From positions 534,581 to 598,580 of the forward strand of contig NZ_LGLV01000005.1 in the NCBI RefSeq assembly GCF_001687365.1: 64,000 nucleotides of DNA, read 5' to 3'. This DNA comes from Pararhizobium polonicum. GTDB taxonomy: Bacteria > Pseudomonadota > Alphaproteobacteria > Rhizobiales > Rhizobiaceae. The translations under genes and the position numbers were made by a program. The notes under the pieces were generated by a model. It saw nothing but the letters and a program-made list of their open reading frames with translations, was not told the DNA's origin and ran no database searches. This document shows, piece by piece, positions 7,979-16,743 of this stretch; position 1 is the stretch's first letter, and every line of letters starts with the position of its first letter.

Positions 7979-9106
7979 CTAGTAGATGACCACGCTACGG
8001 ATGCTTTCGCCGGCATGCATCAGGTCAAACCCCTTGTTGATGTCGGAAAGCGGCATGGTGTGGGTGATCATCGGGTCGATCTGGATCTTGCCCTCCATGT
8101 ACCATTCGACGATCTTGGGCACGTCGGTGCGGCCGCGCGCGCCGCCGAAGGCGGTGCCCATCCAGTTGCGGCCGGTGACCAGCTGGAACGGGCGGGTGGA
8201 GATTTCCTGGCCGGCACCGGCGACGCCGATGATGACAGACTTGCCCCAGCCGCGATGCGAGCTTTCCAGCGCCTGGCGCATCACCTTGGTGTTGCCGGTG
8301 CAGTCGAACGTGTAGTCGGCCCCGCCGATCGTGTCGCCGTTGCGCTTGGTCAGGTTGACCAGATAGGGAACGATATCGTCGCCGACTTCCTTCGGATTGA
8401 CGAAATGTGTCATGCCGAACTTTTCGCCCCAGGCCTTGCGGTCGTTGTTGATGTCGACGCCGATGATCATGTCGGCACCGGCAAGGCGCAGGCCCTGCAG
8501 CACGTTGAGACCGATGCCGCCCAAACCGAAGACGATCGCCGTCGAGCCGACTTCCACCTTGGCCGTGTTGATGACGGCGCCGATACCGGTGGTGACACCG
8601 CAGCCGATATAGCAGATCTTGTCGAAGGGGGCGTCCGGGTTGACCTTGGCCAGCGCGATCTCCGGCAGCACGGTGTAGTTGGCGAAGGTCGAGCAGCCCA
8701 TATAGTGGAAGATCTTGTCCTTGCCGATCGAGAAGCGCGAGGTGCCATCCGGCATCAGGCCTTGCCCTTGCGTGGCGCGGATCGAGGTGCACAGGTTGGT
8801 CTTGCGCGACAGGCAGGAATAGCACTCGCGGCATTCCGGCGTGTAGAGCGGAATGACGTGATCGCCCTTCTTCAGCGAGGTGACGCCCGGTCCGACGTCG
8901 ACGACGATACCGGCGCCCTCATGGCCGAGAATGGCCGGAAACAGGCCTTCCGGATCGGCGCCCGAAAGCGTGAACTCGTCGGTGTGGCAGATGCCGGTCG
9001 CCTTGACCTCGACCAGCACTTCGCCGGCGCGCGGGCCGTCCAGCTGAACGGTCATGATTTCCAGAGGCTTGCCGGCCTGAACGGCAACAGCGGCGCGTAC
9101 GTCCAT
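7979..9106 (-). CDS. adhC: S-(hydroxymethyl)glutathione dehydrogenase / class III alcohol dehydrogenase
   Basis: AdhC (FrmA) oxidises S-hydroxymethylglutathione, formed from formaldehyde and glutathione, to S-formylglutathione with NAD+. The 375-residue protein shows the catalytic-zinc region [12 protein letters not shown] and GHEGAGIV, four structural-zinc cysteines in [15 protein letters not shown], and the NAD-binding [13 protein letters not shown] 9106 is preceded by AAGGAGAA. A longer in-frame extension to 9310 would overlap the XRE gene and is rejected. fghA, the next enzyme, is downstream on the same strand. Confidence 0.96.
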   Translation of the reverse strand: MDVRAAVAVQAGKPLEIMTVQLDGPRAGEVLVEVKATGICHTDEFTLSGADPEGLFPAILGHEGAGIVVDVGPGVTSLKKGDHVIPLYTPECRECYSCLSRKTNLCTSIRATQGQGLMPDGTSRFSIGKDKIFHYMGCSTFANYTVLPEIALAKVNPDAPFDKICYIGCGVTTGIGAVINTAKVEVGSTAIVFGLGGIGLNVLQGLRLAGADMIIGVDINNDRKAWGEKFGMTHFVNPKEVGDDIVPYLVNLTKRNGDTIGGADYTFDCTGNTKVMRQALESSHRGWGKSVIIGVAGAGQEISTRPFQLVTGRNWMGTAFGGARGRTDVPKIVEWYMEGKIQIDPMITHTMPLSDINKGFDLMHAGESIRSVVIY

Positions 9107-9194
9107 GGTTGTTCTCCTTGTATATTTTGCGCCACAATCGCAGAGTGGGTAGCAGCGCTCAAGCCGGAATCGGCTTGCAGAATCGGTTGGTGAT

Positions 9195-9593
9195 CTATTG
9201 CATGTCCTGTAGGACGCGGTTGATCTCCATCTCAAGGGCGCTGATCGCTTTTCCGGTCTGTTCGTGCAGTTTCTTGACCTGCGCCAGCTGATCGCGCAGC
9301 TGGTCTGCAATGGTGTTGGAAAGGTCGTCCTTCGGCGCTTCGCCGATGCCGGCGATCAGCCAGGCCGGGCTTACCCCGAGCACGCCGGCCAGCATGAAGA
9401 GCCGGTTGGTGCGTGGCTCCGAGCGGTCGCGTTCCCAAGCGGAGATGGTGTCGATGCGAACGCCCAGCCTGTCCGCCAGCTCCTTTGCCGAGAGGTTCAC
9501 CGCGTCGCGCGCCCGCCAGATGCGGCCTCCGAGCGTATCGTTGTCGCTTGGCTGGCGAATCATGGCTAGAACGGTATCGGTCGATAAACGCAT
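9195..9593 (-). CDS. XRE-family transcriptional regulator
   Basis: This 132-residue protein has an XRE helix-turn-helix at about residues 20-80: [20 protein letters not shown], then [19 protein letters not shown], then [15 protein letters not shown]. The C-terminal 45 residues form a predicted coiled coil ([17 protein letters not shown]). AGGAGA lies upstream of ATG 9593. It lies 88 nt upstream of adhC on the same strand and diverges from the DMT transporter gene. It could regulate adhC, but no effector domain is visible. Confidence 0.85.
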   Translation of the reverse strand: MRLSTDTVLAMIRQPSDNDTLGGRIWRARDAVNLSAKELADRLGVRIDTISAWERDRSEPRTNRLFMLAGVLGVSPAWLIAGIGEAPKDDLSNTIADQLRDQLAQVKKLHEQTGKAISALEMEINRVLQDMQ

Positions 9594-9774
9594 CGGTCTC
9601 TCCTGTGTGCCTTTTGGGCTTGGATGGGTCGAGTTCCGGGGCGGCCGCTTGGGGTGCGGTCGGGTGGTTCAGAATAACAGTTTATATGGCCTCAAATCCG
9701 ATTGGGCACCCTTTCACGTCAAAAATGCCGCCAAAAGCGCCTTCGTTACACCGATAGAAAATGGAAAACCTGCC

Positions 9775-10707
9775 TTGAACACCGCATCCCGCCCGCCTGC
9801 CAATACCGTCATGCAAGGTCTCGCGATCATGCTGTTTGCCATGATCATCCTGCCCTGCATGGATGCGATCGCCAAATATATGGCGGTGTATCAGGACATG
9901 TCGCCAGGGCAGGTGACGTTCTACCGGTTCTTCTTCCAGCTGGTTTCGGTCCTGCCGCTGCTGCTTTCGACGGGCGGCCTGCGTGGGCTGAAGCCGAAGC
10001 GGCTCTGGTTCAATCTTCTGCGCGGTGTCCTGCTGGCCGCTGCCGCATTGCTGTTTTTCGTCTCGGTAAAATACATGCCGCTGGCCGATGTCTTCGCCAT
10101 CTACTTCGTCGAGCCGTTCATCCTCACCTGCCTTTCGGCCCTGATCTTGCGTGAAAAAGTCGGCTGGCGGCGCTGGATGGCGATTTTCATCGGCTTCGGC
10201 GGGGCGATGATCGTCATTCAGCCGAGTTTCGAGATCTTCGGATTGAAATCGCTGCTGCCGGTTTTCTGCGCCTTCCTGTTCGCCTGCTATCTCCTCCTGA
10301 ACCGGCTCGTCGGCGATGCAGACACGCCTTTGACGATGCAGACGATCGCCGGTATCGGCGGCTCGCTGTTCATGATCGTGGCGATCGCCATCGGATACAG
10401 TGCCGGCTCGCTGGATTTCGTGCCGTCACTGCCGCATTCGACGCTCGGCTGGGTTCTGGTCGTCGTTCTCGGCACGATCTCGGGCTATGGCCATCTTCTC
10501 GTCGTCAAGGCGTTTCAGGCGGCCCCGGTATCGCTGCTGGCGCCGTTCCATTATCTGGAGATCATCACCGGCACCGCGCTGGGCTTTCTGATCTTCGACG
10601 AGTTCCCGACATGGTCGAAATGGCTTGGTATCGCGATCATCGTCGGCTCCGGCCTTTTCATGATCTGGCGGGAACGCCGGGCAGGGCTAATGTTAAAAAT
10701 GGATTGA
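9775..10707 (+). CDS. DMT-superfamily EamA transporter
   Basis: The protein has about 310 residues with ten membrane helices in two EamA repeats. Repeat 1 starts at MQGLAIMLFAMIILPCMDAIAKY; repeat 2 includes the ILREKVGWRRW loop and FHYLEIITGTALGFLIFDEFP. EamA proteins move small metabolites or drugs; the substrate here is unknown. The TTG at 9775 follows a weak GGAAAA and gives a short leader; ATG at 9811 is the alternative. The open frame reaches back to 9310 but overlaps the XRE gene. Followed by an unrelated gene with its own RBS. Confidence 0.85.
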   Translation: MNTASRPPANTVMQGLAIMLFAMIILPCMDAIAKYMAVYQDMSPGQVTFYRFFFQLVSVLPLLLSTGGLRGLKPKRLWFNLLRGVLLAAAALLFFVSVKYMPLADVFAIYFVEPFILTCLSALILREKVGWRRWMAIFIGFGGAMIVIQPSFEIFGLKSLLPVFCAFLFACYLLLNRLVGDADTPLTMQTIAGIGGSLFMIVAIAIGYSAGSLDFVPSLPHSTLGWVLVVVLGTISGYGHLLVVKAFQAAPVSLLAPFHYLEIITGTALGFLIFDEFPTWSKWLGIAIIVGSGLFMIWRERRAGLMLKMD

Positions 10708-10802
10708 ATCCATCAAGTCGCTGCTAACACTCATTCTTTCCGGATTGGAAAGAGCTTCGGCCTAGGCTCGGTCCAGTTTCATGATGAAACGGGAGAGAAA
10801 AG

Positions 10803-11405
10803 ATGGGTGAACTTCGTCTGTCTTATCCGGCATGTGTGATCGCCGGGAAGATGCGCCTGACGGCCGATGATATCGGCATTCTGCGCGAGCATGTTTTCGT
10901 GGGAGGGCTGGCGTCGTCGCAGGACGCAATGATCCTGCTGGCGATCAACACCTCGTGCAGCGAAAAATGCTCGCAATGGCATCACTATTTCATCGAAACC
11001 ATGACGGATTTTATCGTTCGCACCTGCTATCCGCAGGGCGCGATGGACGAATGGAACGCCGATTGGCTGATCGCGATGATCTCGACGCGCGGCGTGGTGA
11101 ATTCACGCATTGAGCTCGACCTCCTGTTTCACATCATCGACATCTCCGCGCATGTCCCCGACAGCCTGTCGATCTTCGCGCTGGAGCAGATCCGCGTCGC
11201 CATGGTGGAGGATGCCGGCATCTGGGCCGGGCTGCGCGACAGCCGGCAGCATGGGCTGCAGCGGGCCGATGTGCTTCTGATCACGAGGGTGATGAGCGCC
11301 GTCGCCCGCTCGCGCGGCAGTCACCTGACGGCGCGCGAGCGCCGGATGCTCGACCAGATCGGCGTCCTGACGGGACTGCCGGCAGATCATGCGGCGGCGG
11401 CCTGA
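10803..11405 (+). CDS. Conserved hypothetical protein
   Basis: This 200-residue protein has no signal peptide or membrane helix. I do not recognise a family. It opens with LRLSYPACVIAGKMRLTADD and contains two Cys in INTSCSEKCSQW, a Trp/Asp/Glu-rich helix (MDEWNADWLIAMI) and a helical C-terminal half that recalls TerB-like or rhizobial uncharacterised proteins. GGGAGAGAAAAG precedes ATG 10803. Codon use matches the neighbours. It stands alone between the DMT transporter and the M50 fusion. Confidence 0.7.
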   Translation: MGELRLSYPACVIAGKMRLTADDIGILREHVFVGGLASSQDAMILLAINTSCSEKCSQWHHYFIETMTDFIVRTCYPQGAMDEWNADWLIAMISTRGVVNSRIELDLLFHIIDISAHVPDSLSIFALEQIRVAMVEDAGIWAGLRDSRQHGLQRADVLLITRVMSAVARSRGSHLTARERRMLDQIGVLTGLPADHAAAA

Positions 11406-11503
11406 TCGTCCGGAGACTTGGAGAGCCGGATGTCGCCGGCTTTCCGCACGATTTGTTCATGCTCTGCGGCTAGCGTTCGGCTGACGATAACTGGGGAACG
11501 CTC

Positions 11504-12766
11504 ATGGCGACGCATGCACCGGCGATCGCGCTTCTGATTATCAACATCGGCCTGTTATGGCTTCTGATGGCGGCCCCGCTCGGGGTTCGCACCGTGCGCG
11601 TCCGCGCGGCGTTCCGGGCGGGGGTGGACAAGGTGTGGAGTGCCGTCTCACCGCTGGGCACATCCGCCGACTGGCACCATTCCGTTCTTTCCAGCCGCGT
11701 GTTGCCTGGCAGCGGCAACCGGGTACAGCAGACCTATACCCATCTCGACCGGCACGGCCAGCCGATCGTCCGCTCCCTTGAAATCACCCAGAAGGCAAGC
11801 GGTCACGAATATGATGCCCGCATCCTCGACGACAGCGCGCTCGATGCGTCGTTCTGGAAGGATTTCGGCGAGCGCCGCCGGCTCGTGGAAGACGGTGGCA
11901 TGGTGCACCTGACGATCGAGCAGACCGATCGCTACCGCGGTTTCGCCTTTCTGCTCTTTCGCTTCTTCGTCTTGCGGCGCGAGATGAAAGCGCTGCGTCA
12001 GTGGCTTGAGACCGGGCAGAGCAAACCCGCGCGGGCCGTCTTCGAGCATCCGCTTGTCCAGTGCGCGCTGGCTCTTTTGTCGACGCTGCTGCTGTGGCCG
12101 TTCTTTGGCCTCACGCGTTACGGCCTGATGCTGTCGTCGCTGTTGACGCTGGTCGTCGTGCTGCATGAGCTGGGCCACATGGCCGCCTATCGTGCCTTCG
12201 GCCACAAGACAGTCCGGATGATCTTCGTGCCCTTGCTTGGCGGCATCGCCATCGGCGGCAGGCCTTATAACTCCCTGTTCGAGGTTGCCACCTGCGCCCT
12301 GATGGGGGCCGGCATGTCGGCATTCTTCATTCCCGTGGCCATTGCCCTGCATGAGGCCGGCCTTGATGGCGTACCGGCCTTCGTATCGGGTCCGGCGGTG
12401 CTGATCTTCCTGCTGATCCTCGGTGCGTTCAATCTGCTCAATCTGCTGCCGATGAACCGGTTCGACGGCGGCCAGGTGCTGCGGCAGGTGTTCCGCTCGC
12501 GCGTCAGCCTGATGACGGGAAGTTTCCTCGTGACGCTGGGCATCCTCGCGGTCGGATGGCGCATCGGCCTTCCATCGCCGGCACTGCTCGCGGGGCTTGC
12601 CGTGTTTGTGCTGCTGAGCATGATGGGGCAAGGCGGCGTGAAACCCCGCCATCGCCTCGACGAGATGACCGGCGGCCAGCGGATTGTCAGCGGCCTTGGC
12701 CTGTATGCGGCATTGGGCCTGCACGGCTATGCCATCGTCTATGCGACCGACCGGCTGTTTGCCTGA
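11504..12766 (+). CDS. SRPBCC domain - site-2 protease (M50) fusion
   Basis: This 420-residue membrane protein has two recognisable parts. After an N-terminal helix (residues 5-25), residues 30-165 resemble a START/SRPBCC-type lipid- or ligand-binding domain ([25 protein letters not shown]). Residues 185-415 are an M50 site-2 protease membrane domain with the zinc motif HELGH at 221-225 and [11 protein letters not shown] with the third ligand Asp321. All catalytic residues are kept. Such proteases cleave substrates within the membrane. The substrate is unknown; the N-terminal domain could bind a lipid or control access. The last 28 nt overlap the convergent lipB gene. Confidence 0.82.
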   Translation: MATHAPAIALLIINIGLLWLLMAAPLGVRTVRVRAAFRAGVDKVWSAVSPLGTSADWHHSVLSSRVLPGSGNRVQQTYTHLDRHGQPIVRSLEITQKASGHEYDARILDDSALDASFWKDFGERRRLVEDGGMVHLTIEQTDRYRGFAFLLFRFFVLRREMKALRQWLETGQSKPARAVFEHPLVQCALALLSTLLLWPFFGLTRYGLMLSSLLTLVVVLHELGHMAAYRAFGHKTVRMIFVPLLGGIAIGGRPYNSLFEVATCALMGAGMSAFFIPVAIALHEAGLDGVPAFVSGPAVLIFLLILGAFNLLNLLPMNRFDGGQVLRQVFRSRVSLMTGSFLVTLGILAVGWRIGLPSPALLAGLAVFVLLSMMGQGGVKPRHRLDEMTGGQRIVSGLGLYAALGLHGYAIVYATDRLFA

Positions 12767-13497
12767 CCGGCTGACCGACAGTCGTCTTCATTGAGTGTCG
12801 GGCCGAAAATATCCTCGAACGCCTGGCGCAGCTTGACATCGACATCGGTCATCATCACCGGCAGGCCGAGATCGACCAGGCTGGTGACGCCGTAGCCGCG
12901 AATGCCGCAGGGCACGATGCCGTCGAAATGATCGAGATCCGGATCGACGTTCAGCGACATCCCGTGGAAGCTCACCCATTTGCGCAGGCGAATGCCGATG
13001 GCGGCAATCTTGTCCTCCGCCATCGAACCGTCGGGCAGGGCGGGGCGTTCAGGACGCCGTACCCAGACGCCGACGCGGTCCTCGCGCCGCTCGCCCTTCA
13101 CGTTCATACCGGCGAGCGTTTCGATCGCCAGGCTTTCGATTGCGGCCACGAAGGCGCGGACGTCCTGCTTGCGGCGCTTGAGGTCGAGCATGACGTAGAC
13201 CACCCGCTGGCCGGGACCGTGATAGGTGTATTCACCGCCGCGGCCGGTCTGGAAGACCGGGAACCGGTCGGGCATGACCAGGTCGGCGGCATCGGCGCTG
13301 GTGCCGGCGGTATAGAGCGGTGGATGCTCGACGAGCCAGACCAGTTCGTCCGCTTCGCCGGCGGCGATGGCAGCCACCTCGCGCTCCATTGTTTCGACAG
13401 CCTGCTCGTAATCGACGGGCGAGGGGGCGATTCTCCATCGGACGGGGGCAAAACCGCCGGCAGCGAAGAATGTTTTCTCAATGTTTTCGCGTTGCAT
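12739..13497 (-). CDS. lipB: Lipoyl(octanoyl) transferase LipB
   Basis: LipB moves octanoate from octanoyl-ACP to lipoyl domains of 2-oxoacid dehydrogenases, the first step of lipoate synthesis. The 252-residue protein has the family signature [40 protein letters not shown] with the catalytic Lys, and [15 protein letters not shown] with the catalytic Cys. Start at ATG 13497 (MQRENIEK). The frame is open upstream to 13836, but that extension only reads through the antisense of tRNA-Leu. The 3' end overlaps the M50 gene tail to tail. Confidence 0.95.
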   Translation of the reverse strand: MQRENIEKTFFAAGGFAPVRWRIAPSPVDYEQAVETMEREVAAIAAGEADELVWLVEHPPLYTAGTSADAADLVMPDRFPVFQTGRGGEYTYHGPGQRVVYVMLDLKRRKQDVRAFVAAIESLAIETLAGMNVKGERREDRVGVWVRRPERPALPDGSMAEDKIAAIGIRLRKWVSFHGMSLNVDPDLDHFDGIVPCGIRGYGVTSLVDLGLPVMMTDVDVKLRQAFEDIFGPTLNEDDCRSAGQANSRSVA

Positions 13498-13691
13498 GGC
13501 TAAGGCAATCCCGTTGATTTGTTTTCTAAATGGTACGCAACAGGCCAAGAGTCCAGCATTCTCAGGGGCGCGCGAAGCAGCCTGTTGAAATAGTTGATAC
13601 GGTTGTCGATTTTCTGTCATCCTGCCCTTGTGCACCCCAAATGCTTTTGCTACATGCAGCCCCGCCGGAGCAGTTCGGCATCTACCACGAT

Positions 13692-13776
13692 GCGGTCGTG
13701 GCGGAATTGGTAGACGCGCAGCGTTGAGGTCGCTGTGGGGCAACCCGTGGAAGTTCGAGTCTTCTCGACCGCACCA
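13692..13776 (+). tRNA. tRNA-Leu (anticodon GAG)
   Basis: This 85-nt gene folds as a class II tRNA. The acceptor stem pairs GCGGTCG with CGACCGC. The anticodon stem CAGCG/CGCTG holds the loop TTGAGGT, giving anticodon GAG for CUC/CUU codons. A long variable arm follows (TGGGGCAACCCG), then the T arm with GTTCGAG. The terminal CCA is encoded (13774-13776). A rho-independent terminator follows. Confidence 0.97.
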
Positions 13777-13798
13777 TTTGGCTTTCGGGCCAAACAAG

Positions 13799-13823
13799 AA
13801 ACCCGCTTTTGGCGGGTTTTTTT
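13799..13823 (+). terminator. Terminator of tRNA-Leu
   Basis: An 8-bp stem AAACCCGC/GCGGGTTT with a 5-nt loop is followed by a run of T residues, 23 nt after the tRNA CCA end. Confidence 0.9.
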
Positions 13824-13861
13824 GTGTCTTCAGCACAGAATAAACTGTTGTTTTCTCCTGC

Positions 13862-14365
13862 CTATCCTCCTGTCTTCCCCAGTTTCGCGAAGCGCTTGAT
13901 CGCCCGTTCGCGCTTCAGGCGCGACAATCGCTGCAGCCAGAAGATGCCGTCGAGCTGGTCGATTTCGTGCTGGAGGCAGATGGACAGAAGGCCGTCGGCT
14001 TCTTCTTCCATCACATCGCCGGCAAGCGTCTGGTAACGGACGCGGATCCGGTGGGGCCGGACGATGTCGTCGGTTATTCCCGGCATCGAGACGCTGCCTT
14101 CGGCATGCGAAATCGTTTCCGTCGAGGACCATGTGATCTGCGGGTTGACGTAGGTTTTTACACCGGAGGCGGCATCGAGCTCAATGACCGTCAGGCGCTG
14201 GAGAACGCCGACATGCGGCGCCGTGATGCCGATCCCCGGTGCCGCCCGCATGGTGTCGAGCAGGTCGGCTGCAAGTGCTGCGAGATTTGCGCCGAAGTGC
14301 TCGACGGTGGCTGCCGGTGTGCTGAGCCGCGGATCGGGAAATCGCAGGATCGGTCGTATGGGCAA
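13862..14365 (-). CDS. Peptide deformylase-like protein with substituted metal ligands
   Basis: The 167-residue protein aligns along its whole length with peptide deformylase, the metalloenzyme that removes the N-formyl group from nascent proteins. The three motifs are degenerate. Motif I reads GIGITAPH (residues 44-51), with His where the conserved Gln should be. Motif II reads EGSVS (89-93), with Ser91 in place of the metal-binding Cys. Motif III reads HEIDQ (133-137), keeping His133 and Glu134 but with Gln137 in place of the second His. Two of three ligands are thus changed, so deformylase activity is doubtful. The frame is intact, arguing for a kept, altered function. Confidence 0.85.
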   Translation of the reverse strand: MPIRPILRFPDPRLSTPAATVEHFGANLAALAADLLDTMRAAPGIGITAPHVGVLQRLTVIELDAASGVKTYVNPQITWSSTETISHAEGSVSMPGITDDIVRPHRIRVRYQTLAGDVMEEEADGLLSICLQHEIDQLDGIFWLQRLSRLKRERAIKRFAKLGKTGG

Positions 14366-14622
14366 GGGCGAGCTCCGTGTTTTCCAGCTGCGCCAGAGCT
14401 AAACAATTCATATGAATTTGCAACAGCTTGGGTAAAAATCATGGCACTATCGGTCCGTGGATGCATCGGGCGGTGGACCTCACCGGCCTGTTGGGCTAGC
14501 AGGGAGCGGCGGTTTGTTTTTTCAGGGCCGCCGCGATCACCGGTTTATGACATCGCCTTCCTGCTCCCGCCCGGTTTTGCACCGGCGTCTTGGATGGCTG
14601 CAATTCTTTCGAGGGCGGGCAC

Positions 14623-16050
14623 ATGAGCAGTACCGGCGAGCAGGACAAAGACCGCAATCCCTCCGAAGCCGCCGCCTATGACGGCGCGGATATCTATGCC
14701 GAGGACGGCTCGGTGCGCTCGGATTACCTGATGCATGTCGGCGCAGCCATTGCCGACCGCGATCTTCTTTATCTGCGCCAGCATGTGGCCCGCCTGCACG
14801 CCTCCGAAATGGGCGACCTGCTCGAGGCGATCCAGCTTGATCAGCGGCGGGCGCTCGTTTCGCTTCTCGGCGACGATTTCGACCTTTCGGCGCTGACCGA
14901 AGTCGACGAGGCGATCCGTCTCGATATCGTCGAGCACCTGCCGAACGAGCAGATCGCCGCTGCCCTTGGCGACATGGATTCCGCCGACGCCGTCTACATT
15001 CTCGAAGACCTCGACCAGGAGGATCAGGAAGAGATCCTGTCGAAGTTGCCGTTCACCGAGAGGGTGAGGCTCAGGCGCTCGCTCGACTATCCCGAAAGCA
15101 CGGCCGGCCGCCGCATGCAGACGGAGTTCGTCGCGGTGCCGCCGTTCTGGACGGTGGGCCAGACCATCGACTACATGCGCGAGGACGACGATCTCCCCGA
15201 AAGCTTCACTCAGATTTTCGTCATCGACCCGACCTTCAAGCTGCTCGGCGCGCTCGATCTCGATCGGGTCCTGCGCGCCAAGCGCTCGGTCAAGATCGAG
15301 ACGATCATGCGCGACACCAACCACCCGGTGCCGGCGGAGATGGACCAGGAAGAGGCGGCCCAGCTGTTTGAGCAGTACGACCTCCTGTCCGCCGCCGTGG
15401 TCGACGAGAACAGCCGGCTGGTCGGGGTGCTGACCATCGATGATGTCGTCGACGTCATCCAGGAGGAAGCGGAAGAAGACCTGATGCGCCTCGGCGGTGT
15501 CGGCGATGAGGAGCTGTCCGATTCGATCGCCAGCACGTCGCGCTCGCGCGTGCCGTGGCTTATGGTCAATCTGCTGACGGCCTTTCTCGCCGCCTCGGTC
15601 ATCGGGCTGTTCGAGGCGACGATCCAGCAGATCGTCGCCCTTGCCGTGCTGATGCCGATCGTTGCCGGCATGGGTGGCAATGCCGGTTCGCAGACGATGA
15701 CGGTGACGGTGCGTGCGCTGGCCACCCGCGATCTGGATATTCACAATGCCTGGCGCATCGTCCGCCGCGAAGCGGGCGTCGGCCTGTTGAACGGCATGCT
15801 GTTCGGTGTGCTGATCGGCATCGTCGCCGGTGCGTGGTTCCTGGACTACAATATCGGCGGCATCATCGCTGCGGCCATGCTGATCAACATGATTGCCGCG
15901 GCCCTTGCCGGCATCATGATCCCGTTGCTGCTCGACCGCTTCGGTGCCGATCCGGCAGTCTCCTCGGCGGTTTTCGTCACCACCGTGACCGACGTCACCG
16001 GGTTTTTCGCCTTTCTGGGGCTTGCCAGCTGGTGGTTCGGCGTCGTGTGA
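14623..16050 (+). CDS. mgtE: Magnesium transporter MgtE
   Basis: The 475-residue protein has the MgtE layout: an N-terminal superhelical domain (about 30-160, with repeated LPNEQIAAALGDMD-type segments), two CBS domains (about 160-285), then five membrane helices. The pore signature is PIVAGMGGNAGSQT near residue 350. MgtE is a Mg2+-gated channel of the inner membrane. ATG 14623 is taken; the in-frame ATG at 14590 lies before a poor RBS context. The 257-nt leader holds no Mg2+ riboswitch that I can recognise. Confidence 0.95.
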   Translation: MSSTGEQDKDRNPSEAAAYDGADIYAEDGSVRSDYLMHVGAAIADRDLLYLRQHVARLHASEMGDLLEAIQLDQRRALVSLLGDDFDLSALTEVDEAIRLDIVEHLPNEQIAAALGDMDSADAVYILEDLDQEDQEEILSKLPFTERVRLRRSLDYPESTAGRRMQTEFVAVPPFWTVGQTIDYMREDDDLPESFTQIFVIDPTFKLLGALDLDRVLRAKRSVKIETIMRDTNHPVPAEMDQEEAAQLFEQYDLLSAAVVDENSRLVGVLTIDDVVDVIQEEAEEDLMRLGGVGDEELSDSIASTSRSRVPWLMVNLLTAFLAASVIGLFEATIQQIVALAVLMPIVAGMGGNAGSQTMTVTVRALATRDLDIHNAWRIVRREAGVGLLNGMLFGVLIGIVAGAWFLDYNIGGIIAAAMLINMIAAALAGIMIPLLLDRFGADPAVSSAVFVTTVTDVTGFFAFLGLASWWFGVV

Positions 16051-16066
16051 TCGGTGCGTGGAAAAT

Positions 16067-16088
16067 TTGACTTTTACGTCAAAGTCAA
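16067..16088. promoter_or_regulatory. 22-bp palindromic operator upstream of the MerR gene
   Basis: TTGACTTT (16067-16074) and AAAGTCAA (16081-16088) form an inverted repeat around a TACGTC core. Only one symmetric base pair is broken. Length and symmetry fit a MerR-family dimer site, and the ACGT-centred core resembles alphaproteobacterial LiuR-type operators. It lies 129 nt before the GTG start of the MerR gene, so autoregulation is the simplest reading. Confidence 0.6.
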
Positions 16089-16217
16089 TCAGACTGGCCT
16101 TCGATATCGTAGCGGCCTCGATTCAGGCGAGGTGACCGGCGCGACACTTCAACCGCAGCTGCATTTTCCGGCGCTTCATGGCCGATGTGCCGGGCTGTGG
16201 TTCCAGGCGAGGCAGGC

Positions 16218-16604
16218 GTGAACAAGTATTATACCATTACGGAGCTGACACGGGAATTCGGGGTTTCGACCCGCACGTTGCGCTTCTATGAGGATGAGGG
16301 ATTGATCCATCCGGAGCGGCGTGGCCGGACAAGGCTGTTCCGCTCGGCCGACCGTCGCCTGATCATGGAGATCCTGCGCGGCCGCCGCATCGGCTTCACC
16401 ATTGCCGAAATTCGCGAAATCATTCAGGTCTACCGCGATCCGCCGGGTGAATCGGGCCAATTGCGCTTGCTGATGAAGCGCGTCGAAGAGAAACGCGACG
16501 AGCTCAACCAGAAGCGCAAGGACATCGAGGAAACGCTGGAGGAACTGAACAATGTCGAGGAAGCCTGCCTGACCCGGCTGGCCGAAATCGGCGTCGGCAC
16601 CTGA
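16218..16604 (+). CDS. MerR-family transcriptional regulator
   Basis: The protein has 128 residues. A winged helix (YTITELTREFGVSTRTLRFYE, then EGLIHPERRGRTRLF) is followed by a long dimerisation coiled coil (VEEKRDELNQKRKDIEETLE). One Cys (EEACLTRL) is not enough for a metal site, so a small-molecule or redox ligand is more likely than metal. The GTG at 16218 gives the usual start two residues before YYTI; the upstream ATG at 16185 adds 11 unrelated residues. Relatives in rhizobia regulate branched-chain amino acid or fatty acid catabolism, but no such gene is adjacent here. Confidence 0.85.
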   Translation: MNKYYTITELTREFGVSTRTLRFYEDEGLIHPERRGRTRLFRSADRRLIMEILRGRRIGFTIAEIREIIQVYRDPPGESGQLRLLMKRVEEKRDELNQKRKDIEETLEELNNVEEACLTRLAEIGVGT

Positions 16605-16617
16605 GCATTCGGCCGTC

Positions 16618-16639
16618 TTCAAGCCAGGCTTGAATTTTT
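16618..16639 (+). terminator. Terminator of the MerR gene
   Basis: TTCAAGCC (16618-16625) and GGCTTGAA (16627-16634) form a tight hairpin followed by five T residues, 14 nt after the stop codon. Confidence 0.85.
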
Positions 16640-16743
16640 CCCACCATTCCTGATTCCGCTGGCCCGCCGGGCTTGCCCTGCGCGTCACAGCACGTTCACG
16701 GCTGCATGCAATATCGCCTTCGTCACACAAATCGGAGGCTTGC

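Noticed and set aside
14366..14622. Mg2+ riboswitch before mgtE
   Set aside because: No M-box features are recognisable, and the class is rare in this group.
14545..15744. Long minus-strand open frame opposite mgtE (399 codons)
   Set aside because: It is antisense to a fully supported MgtE; low-complexity composition rich in Arg, His and Asp typical of GC-rich shadows, with no family match.
16640..16743. Pho box upstream of the PhoX-like gene
   Set aside because: No pair of CTGTCAT-like repeats with the right spacing is present.
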